The notes: generated by a model from the sequence alone, not told the origin. 54,288 bases of DNA from Mycobacterium parascrofulaceum ATCC BAA-614 (GCF_000164135.1 NZ_GG770558.1:326630-380917), one strand, 5' to 3'. Shown: positions 19,351 to 29,002, counted from the stretch's first letter. A program made the numbers and translations.

Positions 19351-20462
19351 GTGAGCAGGCCCGCCGGATCGGTGAACGGGAGACCCAGGTCGGTGGCCAC
19401 TCGTTCGGACAGCAGCGCGCCGTCGTGCGTCGAAAGCCCTTTGGCGAGAGCGGGATCCGACCGGCACGCCGCCTGCCAGCCACGGTCGGCCAATTCGAGC
19501 ACGTAGGGCATGGTGGCGTTGGTCAGCGCCACGGTCGACGTCTTGGGCACGGCGCTGGGCATGTTCGCGACGCAGTAGAACTGCGTGTCGTGCACGGCGA
19601 ACGTCGGGTCGTCGTGCGTGGTCGGCCGGGAATCGGCGAAGCAGCCGCCCTGGTCGATGGAGATGTCCACCAGCACCGCACCCGGTTTCATTTGTGCGAC
19701 AAGAGAATTCGACACCAGCTCCGGAGCCTTGCCGCCGGGCAGCAGGACCGCCCCGATCAGCAGGTCGGCGCGCGTGACCGTGCCCTCCAGCTCGTACGCC
19801 GACGAGTAGCGGGTGCGGACCTGTCCGCCGAACTCCGCGTCGAGCAGGCGCAGCTTGCCGATGTTGACGTCGAGAACAGTCACGCTCGCGCCCATGCCGT
19901 TGGCGACCCGGGCGGCGTTGTAGCCGGCCGTGCCGGCGCCGATCACCACGACGTCGGCGGGTTTGACGCCCGGAACCCCGCCCATCAGCACGCCCCGCCC
20001 GCCGTGGGACCGCATCAGATGGTAGGAGCCCACCTGCGCCGAGAGTCGGCCGGCGACCTCGCTCATCGGAGCCAGCAACGGCAGGCTGCCGTCGGCGGAC
20101 TGCACGGTCTCGTACGCGATCGACGTTGTGCGGGAAGTCAATAGCGCCTCGGTGCAGGCGCGCGAGGCGGCCAGGTGCAGATAGGTGAACAACACCTGTC
20201 GTGGGCGCAGCAGGCCGTATTCGACCGCGATCGGTTCCTTCACCTTCAGCAGCAGGTCGGCTTCGCCCCACACCTGTTCGGCCGAGCCGGCCAACTCGGC
20301 GCCCGCGGCCTTGAACTCCTCGTCGGGGATGGACGACCCCTCACCGGCCCCGGCCTGGACGAGCACGTCGTGGCCGCGGCGGCTGAGTTCGGCGACGCCG
20401 GCGGGCGTGATGGCCACCCTGAACTCGTTGGCCTTGGTCTCGGTCGGTACGCCGACTCGCAT
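19347..20462 (-). CDS. ald: L-alanine dehydrogenase
   Basis: A hexameric NAD-dependent enzyme that interconverts pyruvate and L-alanine and also reduces glyoxylate. The 371 residues equal the M. tuberculosis length. Active-site residues fall at the expected positions: K75 (LLLKVKEP), H96 (LFTYLH) and D270 (VDISIDQGG). The NAD-binding loop is VVIGAGTAGYNAARVANGMGA. The ATG has AAGGGG just upstream. The Lrp-type activator aldR, divergent from ald in M. tuberculosis, is not found here; the 99-nt upstream gap instead faces an SRPBCC gene. Confidence 0.97.
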   Translation of the reverse strand: MRVGVPTETKANEFRVAITPAGVAELSRRGHDVLVQAGAGEGSSIPDEEFKAAGAELAGSAEQVWGEADLLLKVKEPIAVEYGLLRPRQVLFTYLHLAASRACTEALLTSRTTSIAYETVQSADGSLPLLAPMSEVAGRLSAQVGSYHLMRSHGGRGVLMGGVPGVKPADVVVIGAGTAGYNAARVANGMGASVTVLDVNIGKLRLLDAEFGGQVRTRYSSAYELEGTVTRADLLIGAVLLPGGKAPELVSNSLVAQMKPGAVLVDISIDQGGCFADSRPTTHDDPTFAVHDTQFYCVANMPSAVPKTSTVALTNATMPYVLELADRGWQAACRSDPALAKGLSTHDGALLSERVATDLGLPFTDPAGLLT

Positions 20463-20549
20463 GGTTGCCCCTTGCTGTGGAGGTTCGCCCTCAAGTGTGG
20501 AGAAAGTTCGGATGGGCCGCAATCGCGCTGAAACCGCGCACGTGCTGGC

Positions 20550-20555
20550 TATGAT
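20550..20555 (+). promoter_or_regulatory. -10 box of leaderless SRPBCC gene
   Basis: TATGAT is 6 nt before the ATG at 20562. It is the closest match to the TATAAT consensus among the leaderless promoters of the window. Confidence 0.5.
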
Positions 20556-20561
20556 CGGCCA

Positions 20562-21023
20562 ATGACTGACCCAAGCGTGACGGCCACCGTACAGGTCGAC
20601 GCGGGCCCCGACGTGGTGTATCGGCTCATCACCGATCTGCCCACGCTGGCCTCGCTCGCCGAGGAGGCGGTGGCGATGGAGTGGCGCAAAGGCGACGCGG
20701 CGCGCCCCGGGGCGGTGTTCACCGGTCACAACGAAAACGGCAAACTCCGCTGGAGCACCAAGTGCACGGTCACCGACGCCGACCCGGGTCGACGCTTCGC
20801 CTTCGACGTGCGCCATACCGTGCTGCCGATCGCGCGGTGGCAGTACGACATCGTCGCGGCCGACGGCGGCTGCCGGGTCACCGAGAGCACCTGGGACCGC
20901 AGGCCCGCGTGGTTCCGCAAGCTCGCCGGCAGGGCCACCGGTGTCCCGGATCGGGTGGCCGCCAACACCGAACACATCCGGCTCACCTTGCAGCGCCTGA
21001 AGCAGCGCGCCGAGTCCGAGTAG
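20562..21023 (+). CDS. SRPBCC (START/Bet v1-like) family protein
   Basis: A 153-residue polyketide-cyclase/dehydrase-type helix-grip protein that would bind a hydrophobic ligand in a central cavity. The N-terminal strand VTATVQVDAGPDVVYRLITDLPTL is the family hallmark, followed by a Trp-rich sheet (MEWRKGD, LRWSTKCTV, WQYDIVA, TWDRRPAWFRKL) and a C-terminal helix (NTEHIRLTLQRLKQRAE). It probably corresponds to Rv2778c. It is followed after 9 nt by the monooxygenase gene, so the two probably form an operon and may share a substrate. Confidence 0.8.
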   Translation: MTDPSVTATVQVDAGPDVVYRLITDLPTLASLAEEAVAMEWRKGDAARPGAVFTGHNENGKLRWSTKCTVTDADPGRRFAFDVRHTVLPIARWQYDIVAADGGCRVTESTWDRRPAWFRKLAGRATGVPDRVAANTEHIRLTLQRLKQRAESE

Positions 21024-21032
21024 CCCGCGACC

Positions 21033-22493
21033 ATGCGCCGCGATCCCGCCGTAGCCGTCGTCGGAGCGGGCATGTCCGGCCTGTGCGTCGCGATCGCGTT
21101 GCTGCGCAACGGGATCAACGATGTGACCATCTACGAGAAGGCCGACGAGGTCGGCGGGACCTGGCGGGAGAACACCTACCCCGGCCTGGTGTGCGACATC
21201 CCGTCGCGGGTCTACCAGTACACCTTCTCGCGAAACCCGAACTGGTCACACCTGTTCTCGCCCGGCGGCGAGATCCAGGCCTACTTCCGCGACGTCGCCG
21301 ACCGCTTCGGGCTGCGCGACCGCATCCGGTTCGGCACCGAGATCTCCGATGCGCGATTCGAGGACGGGCGCTGGAGGTTGCGCACCGCCGCCGGCGCGGA
21401 GTCGACCGTCGACTTCCTGATCTGCGCCACCGGCGTGCTTCATCACCCCCGCCTGCCGTCGATTCCCGGACTGAATGACTTCGGCGGACACGCTTTTCAC
21501 TCGGCGCGGTGGGATCACTCCGTCGAATTGCGCGGGCGCCGGATCGCCATCATCGGCAACGGGTCGACCGGTGTGCAGCTGGTGTGCGGGCTGAGCGGCG
21601 TGGCGGGCCGGGTCATGCTGTTCCAGCGCACCGCGCAGTGGGTGCTGCGGCTGCCCAACCCCCGATACAGCAGGTTCACCAACATCACCCATCGCAGGTT
21701 CGGCTGGCTCGACCGGATGGCGTACCGCTGCTACAGCTTCGGCTTCGACCTGTTCGCCGCCGGGCTCACCAAGCCGGGACTGCGCCGCAAGATGATGGGG
21801 GCGCTGTGCCGTGCCAGCCTGCGCGAGGTCCGCGACCCCGAGTTGCGCCGGGCCCTGACGCCCGACTACACGCCGATGTGCAAACGGCTGGTGATGTCCA
21901 ACGGCTTCTACCGCGCCATCCAGCGCGACGACGTCGAACTGGTCACCGCCGGAATCGACCACGTCGAGCGGCGCGGCATCGTGACCGGCGACGGCGTCCT
22001 GCACGAGGCGGACGTCATCGTGCTCGCCACCGGATTCGACACCCACGCGTTCTTCCGGCCCATGCGGGTGGTGGGCCGCGACGGCTTGAGAGCCGACGAC
22101 GTGTGGCGCGACGGTCCGCGGGCCTACCAGACGGTGGCCCTGCCCGGCTTCCCCAACTTCTTCATGATGCTCGGGCCGCACAGCCCCGTCGGCAACCTGG
22201 CACTGACGACCGTCGCCGAATCGCAGGCCGACCACATACTGCGCTGGATTCAGCGTTGGCGCAGCGGTGAATTCGACACGGTCGAACCGACCTGGCCGGC
22301 GACCGAGCGCTTCAACGCCAAGCTGCGCGCCGCGATGCCGGACACGGTGTGGACAACCGGCTGCCAGAGCTGGTACCTGAACAAGGACGGGGTGCCCGAG
22401 GTGTGGCCCTTCACGCCGGGCGAACACCGGGCGATGTTGGCGAAGACCGACCTCGGTCAGTACGACCTGCGCCGGCACGTTCCGGCCGGCTGA
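21033..22493 (+). CDS. FAD-containing monooxygenase, Baeyer-Villiger type
   Basis: A 486-residue class B flavoprotein monooxygenase. The N-terminal FAD site is VVGAGMSGLCVAIAL, and the second Rossmann motif for NADPH is IIGNGSTGVQ (residues 173-182). Between them is the Baeyer-Villiger fingerprint FxGxxxHxxxW(P/D), seen as F150, G152, H156, W160 and D161. The DVIVLATGFDTHAF motif is also typical. The likely reaction is O2- and NADPH-dependent conversion of a ketone to an ester or lactone; the substrate is unknown. The last 83 nt overlap the convergent GNAT gene. Confidence 0.88.
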   Translation: MRRDPAVAVVGAGMSGLCVAIALLRNGINDVTIYEKADEVGGTWRENTYPGLVCDIPSRVYQYTFSRNPNWSHLFSPGGEIQAYFRDVADRFGLRDRIRFGTEISDARFEDGRWRLRTAAGAESTVDFLICATGVLHHPRLPSIPGLNDFGGHAFHSARWDHSVELRGRRIAIIGNGSTGVQLVCGLSGVAGRVMLFQRTAQWVLRLPNPRYSRFTNITHRRFGWLDRMAYRCYSFGFDLFAAGLTKPGLRRKMMGALCRASLREVRDPELRRALTPDYTPMCKRLVMSNGFYRAIQRDDVELVTAGIDHVERRGIVTGDGVLHEADVIVLATGFDTHAFFRPMRVVGRDGLRADDVWRDGPRAYQTVALPGFPNFFMMLGPHSPVGNLALTTVAESQADHILRWIQRWRSGEFDTVEPTWPATERFNAKLRAAMPDTVWTTGCQSWYLNKDGVPEVWPFTPGEHRAMLAKTDLGQYDLRRHVPAG

Positions 22494-22992
22494 GTCGGTA
22501 GCCCACGTGGGGCACGTTGACACCCGGCAGCGGCTGCCAGTCCAGGGTGCGGCCGTCGGCGCGAAAGCCGTTCTTCTCGTAGAAGAGTCGCGCCTGCGTG
22601 TTATGTTCGGCGCACCACAGGACGACGTCGCCGGGCGGGCTTTCGCCCAGGGCAGTGGCGAGCAGGCTGGCACCGATCCCGCGCCGCTGGCATCCCGCCG
22701 CGACGTAGAGCGAGTCGAGTTCTACCCGCCCGCGGTCCGCCGGATCGGGCCCGAAGATGGTCATTCCTATTGCCCGGGAATCGGATTCGGCGATCCACAT
22801 GCTCCAGCCCCGGCGCTGCAGGACTCTCGGGTACGCCAGCACGGCCCAGCGCCGCGGCGAGCCGAGGACGTCGATCGTGGAATCCGGCAGTACGCCGGTC
22901 CACGATTGCCGCCAGACCGGATAGTGCATCTCGGCGACGTTCGCCAGATCGCCCGGCCCGGCACGCCGGATGGTGACGGCGCCGGTCGTCAC
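22411..22992 (-). CDS. GNAT family N-acetyltransferase
   Basis: A 193-residue acetyl-CoA-dependent acetyltransferase similar to Rv2775. The fold is visible as TIRRAGPGDLANVAEMH (strand 1/helix 1), AIGMTIFGPDP, then motif A VELDSLYVAAGCQRRGIGASLLATAL with the acetyl-CoA pyrophosphate loop QRRGIG, and ARLFYEKNGFRADG. The acceptor is unknown. The C-terminus extends 30-40 residues into the region antisense to the monooxygenase. The GTG start overlaps the stop of the upstream TetR gene (GTGA), so the two form one leftward operon. Confidence 0.87.
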   Translation of the reverse strand: MTTGAVTIRRAGPGDLANVAEMHYPVWRQSWTGVLPDSTIDVLGSPRRWAVLAYPRVLQRRGWSMWIAESDSRAIGMTIFGPDPADRGRVELDSLYVAAGCQRRGIGASLLATALGESPPGDVVLWCAEHNTQARLFYEKNGFRADGRTLDWQPLPGVNVPHVGYRLSRPERAGAGRTDRGRSSPTSPGVRPA

Positions 22993-23639
22993 GGGCGGGA
23001 TGGCTCCAGGTAGGCGGCCAGCGCGTTGGTCAACCCGCGGCGCGCCATGTCCAGGTCGGCATACGAGCCGAGCTGGCGCTCGGACACCAGGCCGCGCATC
23101 GCGCCGGGGATCAGGGCGGCGACTTCGCGCACCCGATCGGGATCGACGTCCAGGCCGGCGAACGCGTTCTGGCAGGTCTCCAGCCAGCTCTTGCCCCAGG
23201 AGAACAGTTCGGCGGCGGTGCGCGGGAAGAGGCGCTCGAGCTCGTCGGGGTCGCGGGGGAGCGCCGCGCGCAGGTTCTCGATCGCCCGCGAGTCCGCCGA
23301 TGCCAGCCCGCCGTAGAGGGTGTCGATGATGGCGCCGACCCGCTCGCGCAGCGGCGCATCCGGGGAGATCGGGGACGACAGCGTCGAGAAAGTCGCGGCG
23401 CGCCGCTCGGCGGTGCGGTGCAACACCGCCGCCCAGAACCCGTCGGTGTCACCGAATTGGTATTGCACGGCGCCCCAGGTGGCACCGATCTCCTTGGCGA
23501 TGCGATTGGCCGACACCGAGCCCGGGTCGCCGGAGGCCAGCGACCTGAGCGCGGCCTCCAGCATGCTCTCGCGCGTGGCGTTGCCACGCCGGTTGGGGCG
23601 CCGGTTCGCGGTTCCGGCCCCGCTCACCTGCCGAGTCAT
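22989..23639 (-). CDS. TetR family transcriptional regulator
   Basis: A 216-residue repressor. The DNA-binding domain is residues 18-65: RGNATRESMLEAALRSLAS, SVSANRIAKEIGATWGAVQYQFGDTDGFWAAVL, with the helix-turn-helix at IAKEIGATWGAVQYQF. The C-terminal helical ligand domain is unique to the protein. The ATG is 6 nt from a TAGGCT -10 (23646-23651). It is divergent from the Rieske oxygenase operon, with a TATG-TTT-CATA palindrome between them, so it probably represses that operon and itself in response to the pathway substrate. Confidence 0.88.
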   Translation of the reverse strand: MTRQVSGAGTANRRPNRRGNATRESMLEAALRSLASGDPGSVSANRIAKEIGATWGAVQYQFGDTDGFWAAVLHRTAERRAATFSTLSSPISPDAPLRERVGAIIDTLYGGLASADSRAIENLRAALPRDPDELERLFPRTAAELFSWGKSWLETCQNAFAGLDVDPDRVREVAALIPGAMRGLVSERQLGSYADLDMARRGLTNALAAYLEPSRP

Positions 23640-23645
23640 CAGCCG

Positions 23646-23715
23646 AGCCTATCGCGGGGAATGGTTTATGTTTCATAGAGGGTACTTTGATCATGGCGGG
23701 AGCGGGGCCTATCAT
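23646..23715. promoter_or_regulatory. TetR / Rieske divergent promoter region with candidate operator
   Basis: Leftward there is the -10 TAGGCT (23646-23651) for the TetR gene. Rightward the pair is TTGATC (23687-23692), a 17-nt spacer and TATCAT (23710-23715), giving a start about 17 nt before the Rieske ATG. The palindrome TATGTTTCATA (23667-23677) lies between the two core promoters, where a TetR dimer could block both. Confidence 0.5.
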
Positions 23716-23738
23716 TCCTTCCCAAGGAGGGATTCCGC

Positions 23739-24728
23739 ATGGCTAAGCCGCCGTTGTCGATGAAACCAACCGGGTGGTTTCAGGTTGCGTGGTCCGACGA
23801 GATCGCCGTCGGCGACGTGCACAAGATGAAGTACTTCGACCAGGAGATGGTCGCGTGGCGCGCCGAGTCCGGGCAGCTCACGGTGATGAACGCGTACTGC
23901 GAGCACCTGGGCGCGCACCTGGGTTACGGCGGCACGGTCGTCGGCGAGGTGCTGCAGTGCCCGTTCCACGGGTGGCAATGGAGCCAGGAAGGCCGCAACG
24001 TCTGCATCCCCTACCAGGACCGGCCCAACCGCGGCCGTCGCATCCGCACCTACCCGGTGGTGGAACGCAACGCGTCGGTCTACATCTGGCACGACGTCGA
24101 CCGGCGCGAGCCCTACTTCGACGCGCCGGACGTCTTCGGCGCGTTCGGCGACGGCAGCAGCGCGGACGACTACTACCCACAGCAGCGCCTGTACCGGCAA
24201 GCCCTGGAACTGCATCCGCAGTATGTGCTCGAAAACGGCGTCGACTTCGCGCATTTCAAATTCGTGCACAAAACGCCCATCGTGCCGGTGTTCACCCGCC
24301 ACGACTTCGCCGAACCGGTGTCCTTCGTCGACTTCACGATCACGTTCGAAGGCGACGACGGGCAGAAGATCGAGGACGTCAACAGCGGCGTCGAGGCCGT
24401 CAACGGCGGGCTGGGCATCGCGGTGACCAAGAGCTGGGGAATGGTGGACAACCGCACCATCTCCGCGGTCACCCCGGTCGACGAGTCCACCTCCGACGTC
24501 CGCTTCATGGTTTACATCGGCCGGACCCCGGGCAAGGACCCGGCCCGCGCCGAGCGCAAGGGGGCCGAGTTCGGCCGCGAAGTGATCCGGCAGTTCGAGC
24601 AGGACATCGAGATCTGGCAGCACCAGCGCTATTCGGACCCGCCGGCGCTGGCCACCGACGAGTACCAGGGCTTCACCGCAATCCGCAAGTGGGCCAAGCA
24701 GTTCTATCAGGAGGTTGACGCCGAGTGA
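23739..24728 (+). CDS. Rieske [2Fe-2S] non-heme iron oxygenase, terminal subunit
   Basis: A 329-residue aromatic-ring or steroid hydroxylase-type oxygenase. The Rieske cluster ligands are C54-E-H56 and C74-P-F-H77 (YCEHLGAH and CPFHGW). The mononuclear iron site is in ENGVDFAHFKFVHKT (N166, H172, H177), with a distal Asp or Glu expected further on. It resembles the KshA group in the spacing of these motifs but is shorter. No ferredoxin reductase gene is nearby, so electrons must come from elsewhere. AAGGAGG stands 8 nt before the ATG. It is coupled by overlap to the following dehydrogenase gene. Confidence 0.88.
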   Translation: MAKPPLSMKPTGWFQVAWSDEIAVGDVHKMKYFDQEMVAWRAESGQLTVMNAYCEHLGAHLGYGGTVVGEVLQCPFHGWQWSQEGRNVCIPYQDRPNRGRRIRTYPVVERNASVYIWHDVDRREPYFDAPDVFGAFGDGSSADDYYPQQRLYRQALELHPQYVLENGVDFAHFKFVHKTPIVPVFTRHDFAEPVSFVDFTITFEGDDGQKIEDVNSGVEAVNGGLGIAVTKSWGMVDNRTISAVTPVDESTSDVRFMVYIGRTPGKDPARAERKGAEFGREVIRQFEQDIEIWQHQRYSDPPALATDEYQGFTAIRKWAKQFYQEVDAE

Positions 24729-25804
24729 ATAAACCAATCCGCGTGTTCCAGGTGGCCACCGGAAACGTCGGCTCTGAGATGATCAAGCGGATCGCGACCC
24801 AGCCCGATCTCGAACTCGTTGGCGTGCACTGCTACTCGCCGGACAAGATCGGACGCGACGCCGGCGAGCTCGCCGGCGCGGCCCCCAACGGGGTGAAGGC
24901 GACCGGCACCGTCGAGGAGATCATCGCCGCAAAGCCGGACGTGCTCACCTTCCACGGGGTGTTCCCCGACGAGGACCTCTACGTCAAAGTCCTCGAGGCG
25001 GGCATCAACATCGTCACCACCGCCGACTGGATCACCGGCTGGCACCGCGACAAGAACCACCCGCATCCGTCGGGCAAGCCGGTGAGCCGGCTGCTCGCCG
25101 AGGCGTGCGAGAAGGGTGGCGCGACGTTCTACGGGACCGGGATGAACCCGGGCCTGAACCAGATCCTGGGCGTGGTGTGTTCGGCCGACGTCGCCGACAT
25201 CGAGAACGTCACCACCATCGAGTCCGTGGACGTGTCCTGCCACCACTCCAAGGACACCTGGATCGAGGTGGGCTACGGCCAGCCGGTCGACGATCCGGAG
25301 ATCCCGGCCAAGCTGGAGAAGTACACCCGCGTCTTCGCCGACAGCGTGCTGATGATGGCCGACTGCTTCGACCTGACCCTCGACGAAGTGAAGTTCAGCT
25401 ACGAGTTGGGCGCCTGCACCAAGGATGTGGATTTGGGGTGGTACACGCTGCCCAAGGGCTCGCTGGGCGGCAATTACATCAAGTATCAGGGCATGGTCGA
25501 CGGGGTGCCGCGGGTCGAGACGCACCTGGAGTGGCAGATGACCCCGCACACCGACCCGAGCTGGAACATCAAGGGCTGCTACATCACCCAGATCAAGGGC
25601 GACCCGTGCATCTACAACAAGCACATGATCTTCCCCAAACCCGGCGTGGACCTGTCCAATCCGGACAACTTCGCCTCCATCGGCATGACCGTCACCGGCA
25701 TGCCCGCGCTGGCGTCGATCAAATCGGTGGTCGCGGCCCCGCCGGGGCTTATCACCAGCGCCGACTTGCCGCTGCGCGGGTTCGCCGGGCGCTTCAAGAC
25801 CTAG
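24725..25804 (+). CDS. NAD(P)-dependent oxidoreductase with dihydrodipicolinate reductase-like N-terminus
   Basis: A 359-residue protein with an N-terminal Rossmann domain (RVFQVATGNVGSEMIKRIA, residues 5-24) of the type annotated as dihydrodipicolinate reductase or amine dehydrogenase. It is not the lysine-pathway enzyme, which is encoded at 27802. Other visible blocks are TADWITGWHRDKNHPHPSG, FYGTGMNPGLNQIL and ESVDVSCHHSKDTW. Such proteins are common next to mycobacterial catabolic genes, and the exact reaction is not known. The GTG overlaps the Rieske stop (GTGA), so it probably acts on the Rieske product or a related intermediate. Confidence 0.8.
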   Translation: MNKPIRVFQVATGNVGSEMIKRIATQPDLELVGVHCYSPDKIGRDAGELAGAAPNGVKATGTVEEIIAAKPDVLTFHGVFPDEDLYVKVLEAGINIVTTADWITGWHRDKNHPHPSGKPVSRLLAEACEKGGATFYGTGMNPGLNQILGVVCSADVADIENVTTIESVDVSCHHSKDTWIEVGYGQPVDDPEIPAKLEKYTRVFADSVLMMADCFDLTLDEVKFSYELGACTKDVDLGWYTLPKGSLGGNYIKYQGMVDGVPRVETHLEWQMTPHTDPSWNIKGCYITQIKGDPCIYNKHMIFPKPGVDLSNPDNFASIGMTVTGMPALASIKSVVAAPPGLITSADLPLRGFAGRFKT

Positions 25805-25810
25805 CCGGGG

Positions 25811-27181
25811 TCACGGGTCTCCGGAGCGTTCGGGGTGGTGGTAGTCGTTCGTGCGCTGCCCGCGCTCATCGGGGTACTTCCAGCTTGCGGGAGAGTGCGG
25901 CGGCGGGATCCATTCGGTGCGCCCGTCGGGGCGTTTCCTTGTCCGCCAGCCCTTTTCGATCAGCTTATGATGCGGCGTGCAGGCGAAGGTGAGCTTGTCG
26001 GCATCGGTCAGCCCGCCGGTGGCCCATTCGTCGAGATGGTGGACCTCGCACCAGTAGCCCGGCGCGTCGCAGCCGGGGTGCGTGCAGCCTCGGTCCTTCG
26101 CGTACAGGACGATGCGCTGGTCCGGTGTGGCGATTCGGCGTGAGCGGCCGAGATACAGCGGGCGGCCCGAGTGCTCGTCGAACACCGCCAAGTAGTGATA
26201 GGCATGGCGCGCCATCCGGATCACGTCGCTCATCGGCAGCACGGTTCCGCCGCCCGTGACCGCCCGCCCGGTGGCCGCCGTCAACTCCTGCAGCGTGGTG
26301 GACACGATGACCGTGACCGGTAAGCCGTTGTGCGCGCCAAGTTTCGGATCGCCGAGCCGGCTGCGGACCAACACGTTGAGCGCGTCATGCTGGCGCTGCG
26401 CGTGGCTGCGCACGTCGCCGGTCGCCAACCCCTCGCTGGGCTCGCCTTCGACACAGGGCTTTTCGTTCTCCGGGTTGCACATTCCCGGGGCCGCGAACCG
26501 CGCCAGCCAGGCGTCGAGATTGGCCCGGAGCTCCGGGGTGGCGACCAGTTTCCCGACGCTCATCCCGTCGGGCCGCTGCACGCCCCAGCTGAAGCCGCGC
26601 TGGCGGGCGCGGTCCGCATCGGAGAATTTCCCGTCGGGGTTGAGCCACAGGGCGCACTGGTGGGCGACCTTTTGCAGCTGGTCGGGACGCAACCCCACCG
26701 CCTGCTGGGCCAGGAAACGCTCGGCCGCCTCCACCGTGTCGGCGGGGACGGCCTCCGGCAGGTCGCGCACGAACGCTTGAATCACCCGCAGATGCTGTCC
26801 ATCCAGGAAGCCCTCGCGCCATGCCAGGGCGGTGGCCGGCAGCTCCGGTGGGAGCTCCTGGCCCGTGAGGCTCAGGCGCGGGGAGAGTTGCTTGGCGTCC
26901 CGAACTCGGCGGCACGCGTCGGCATAGCTGATCCGCAGCCAGTCGGCGATCACCTTGTGGATCGGACCGCCGACGTCGCCGGGATCCTCGCTCGCCAAGC
27001 CGGCGATCACGTCGGTGCCGACGGCAACCCGGCGCCGTTGGGAGCGCTCCATCGCTTCCAGCACGTGCAACCGCACGGCGGGGCTCAGAGCGCCGAAGTC
27101 CAGCCCGCGCACCGCCGCGTCGGCCGCGTTCAGCGCGTCCAGGGCGGCACCGACCTCAGCCGGGACTTCAATCGAACTCAT
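25811..27181 (-). CDS. DUF222 and HNH endonuclease domain protein (13E12 repeat family)
   Basis: A 456-residue protein with an N-terminal DUF222 region (residues about 30-300, with AMERSQRRR, DWLRISYADACRRV, QVLQ-like Leu-rich helices) and a C-terminal HNH nuclease motif. The latter reads CTHPGCDAPGYWCEVHHLDEW, then GGLTDADKLTFACTPHHKLIEKGW, with the Cys pairs and the His-His metal-binding residues. This architecture is that of the mycobacterial 13E12 repeat proteins, present in several copies per genome, and in M. tuberculosis such elements serve as integration sites of prophage phiRv1. ATG 27181 is 6 nt from a TACGCT -10. Its role is unknown. Confidence 0.87.
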   Translation of the reverse strand: MSSIEVPAEVGAALDALNAADAAVRGLDFGALSPAVRLHVLEAMERSQRRRVAVGTDVIAGLASEDPGDVGGPIHKVIADWLRISYADACRRVRDAKQLSPRLSLTGQELPPELPATALAWREGFLDGQHLRVIQAFVRDLPEAVPADTVEAAERFLAQQAVGLRPDQLQKVAHQCALWLNPDGKFSDADRARQRGFSWGVQRPDGMSVGKLVATPELRANLDAWLARFAAPGMCNPENEKPCVEGEPSEGLATGDVRSHAQRQHDALNVLVRSRLGDPKLGAHNGLPVTVIVSTTLQELTAATGRAVTGGGTVLPMSDVIRMARHAYHYLAVFDEHSGRPLYLGRSRRIATPDQRIVLYAKDRGCTHPGCDAPGYWCEVHHLDEWATGGLTDADKLTFACTPHHKLIEKGWRTRKRPDGRTEWIPPPHSPASWKYPDERGQRTNDYHHPERSGDP

Positions 27182-27187
27182 GTTCGA

Positions 27188-27193
27188 AGCGTA
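27188..27193 (-). promoter_or_regulatory. -10 box of leaderless DUF222-HNH gene
   Basis: TACGCT on the minus strand, 6 nt from the ATG at 27181, with no Shine-Dalgarno sequence between them. Confidence 0.5.
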
Positions 27194-27266
27194 TTGGCGT
27201 GGGCGGACATGCGCCACGCCGCAAGCGGCGGTTGTGGATGAATACCGGACTGTGGACGAATCAGGC

Positions 27267-27310
27267 CATGGTGGGCCCAGTCATGGCGGGCCCAGTCATG
27301 GCGGGCCCAG

Positions 27311-27326
<16 letters not shown>
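27267..27326. repeat. Short VNTR: 15-bp unit, three full copies and one diverged
   Basis: Units CATGGYGGGCCCAGT occur at 27267-27281, 27282-27296 and 27297-27311, followed by a diverged fourth (27312-27326). Each contains the palindrome GGGCCC. The array lies in the gap between the upstream end of the HNH gene and the 3' end of the DUF732 gene, and its last units overlap the DUF732 stop codon at 27311. A change of copy number could alter the C-terminus of that protein. Confidence 0.8.
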
Positions 27327-28539
<1,213 letters not shown>

Positions 28540-28546
28540 ACCCGCG

Positions 28547-29002
28547 ATGAACGCCGCCCTGCGCACCCAGTTGCTGATCGCATTGCTGTGCGTCGCGATG
28601 CTGGGCTACTTCGTGCTGCTGGGGCGGATGGCCCTCGCGATGATCGCCTCGGGCCGCGCGGCCGCCGTGGGGCTGGGGCTGGCGGTGCTGATCATGCCGC
28701 TGATCGGCCTGTGGGCGATGGTGGCGACCCTGCGCTTCGGGTTCGCCCATCAGAAGCTGGCCAACCTGATCGCGGCCGACGGCATGGAGCTCGACACCAG
28801 CGACCTGCCGCGGCGGGCGTCCGGCCGCATCGAGCGGGACGCCGCCGACGCACTGTTCGCCACCGTGCGCACCGAAGTCGAAGACCACCCCGACGACTGG
28901 CGGCGCTGGTACCGGCTGGCCCGCGCCTACGACTATGCGGGGGACCGGCGCCGGGCGCGGGAAGCCATGAAGACGGCGCTCGAATTGCAGGGCCGCCCAT
29001 GA
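28547..29002 (+). CDS. Membrane protein with two transmembrane segments
   Basis: A 151-residue protein like Rv2772c. Two hydrophobic segments (about residues 7-28 LLIALLCVAMLGYFVLLG and 37-62 AAAVGLGLAVLIMPLIGLWAMV) are followed by a cytoplasmic, charged region. That region ends in DDWRRWYRLARAYDYAGDRRRAREAMKTALEL, which has the look of a single TPR-like helical hairpin. It is 7 nt downstream of dapB and overlaps the next gene as ATGA, so it is part of a dapB transcription unit. No catalytic motif is visible and its function is unknown. Confidence 0.85.
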   Translation: MNAALRTQLLIALLCVAMLGYFVLLGRMALAMIASGRAAAVGLGLAVLIMPLIGLWAMVATLRFGFAHQKLANLIAADGMELDTSDLPRRASGRIERDAADALFATVRTEVEDHPDDWRRWYRLARAYDYAGDRRRAREAMKTALELQGRP

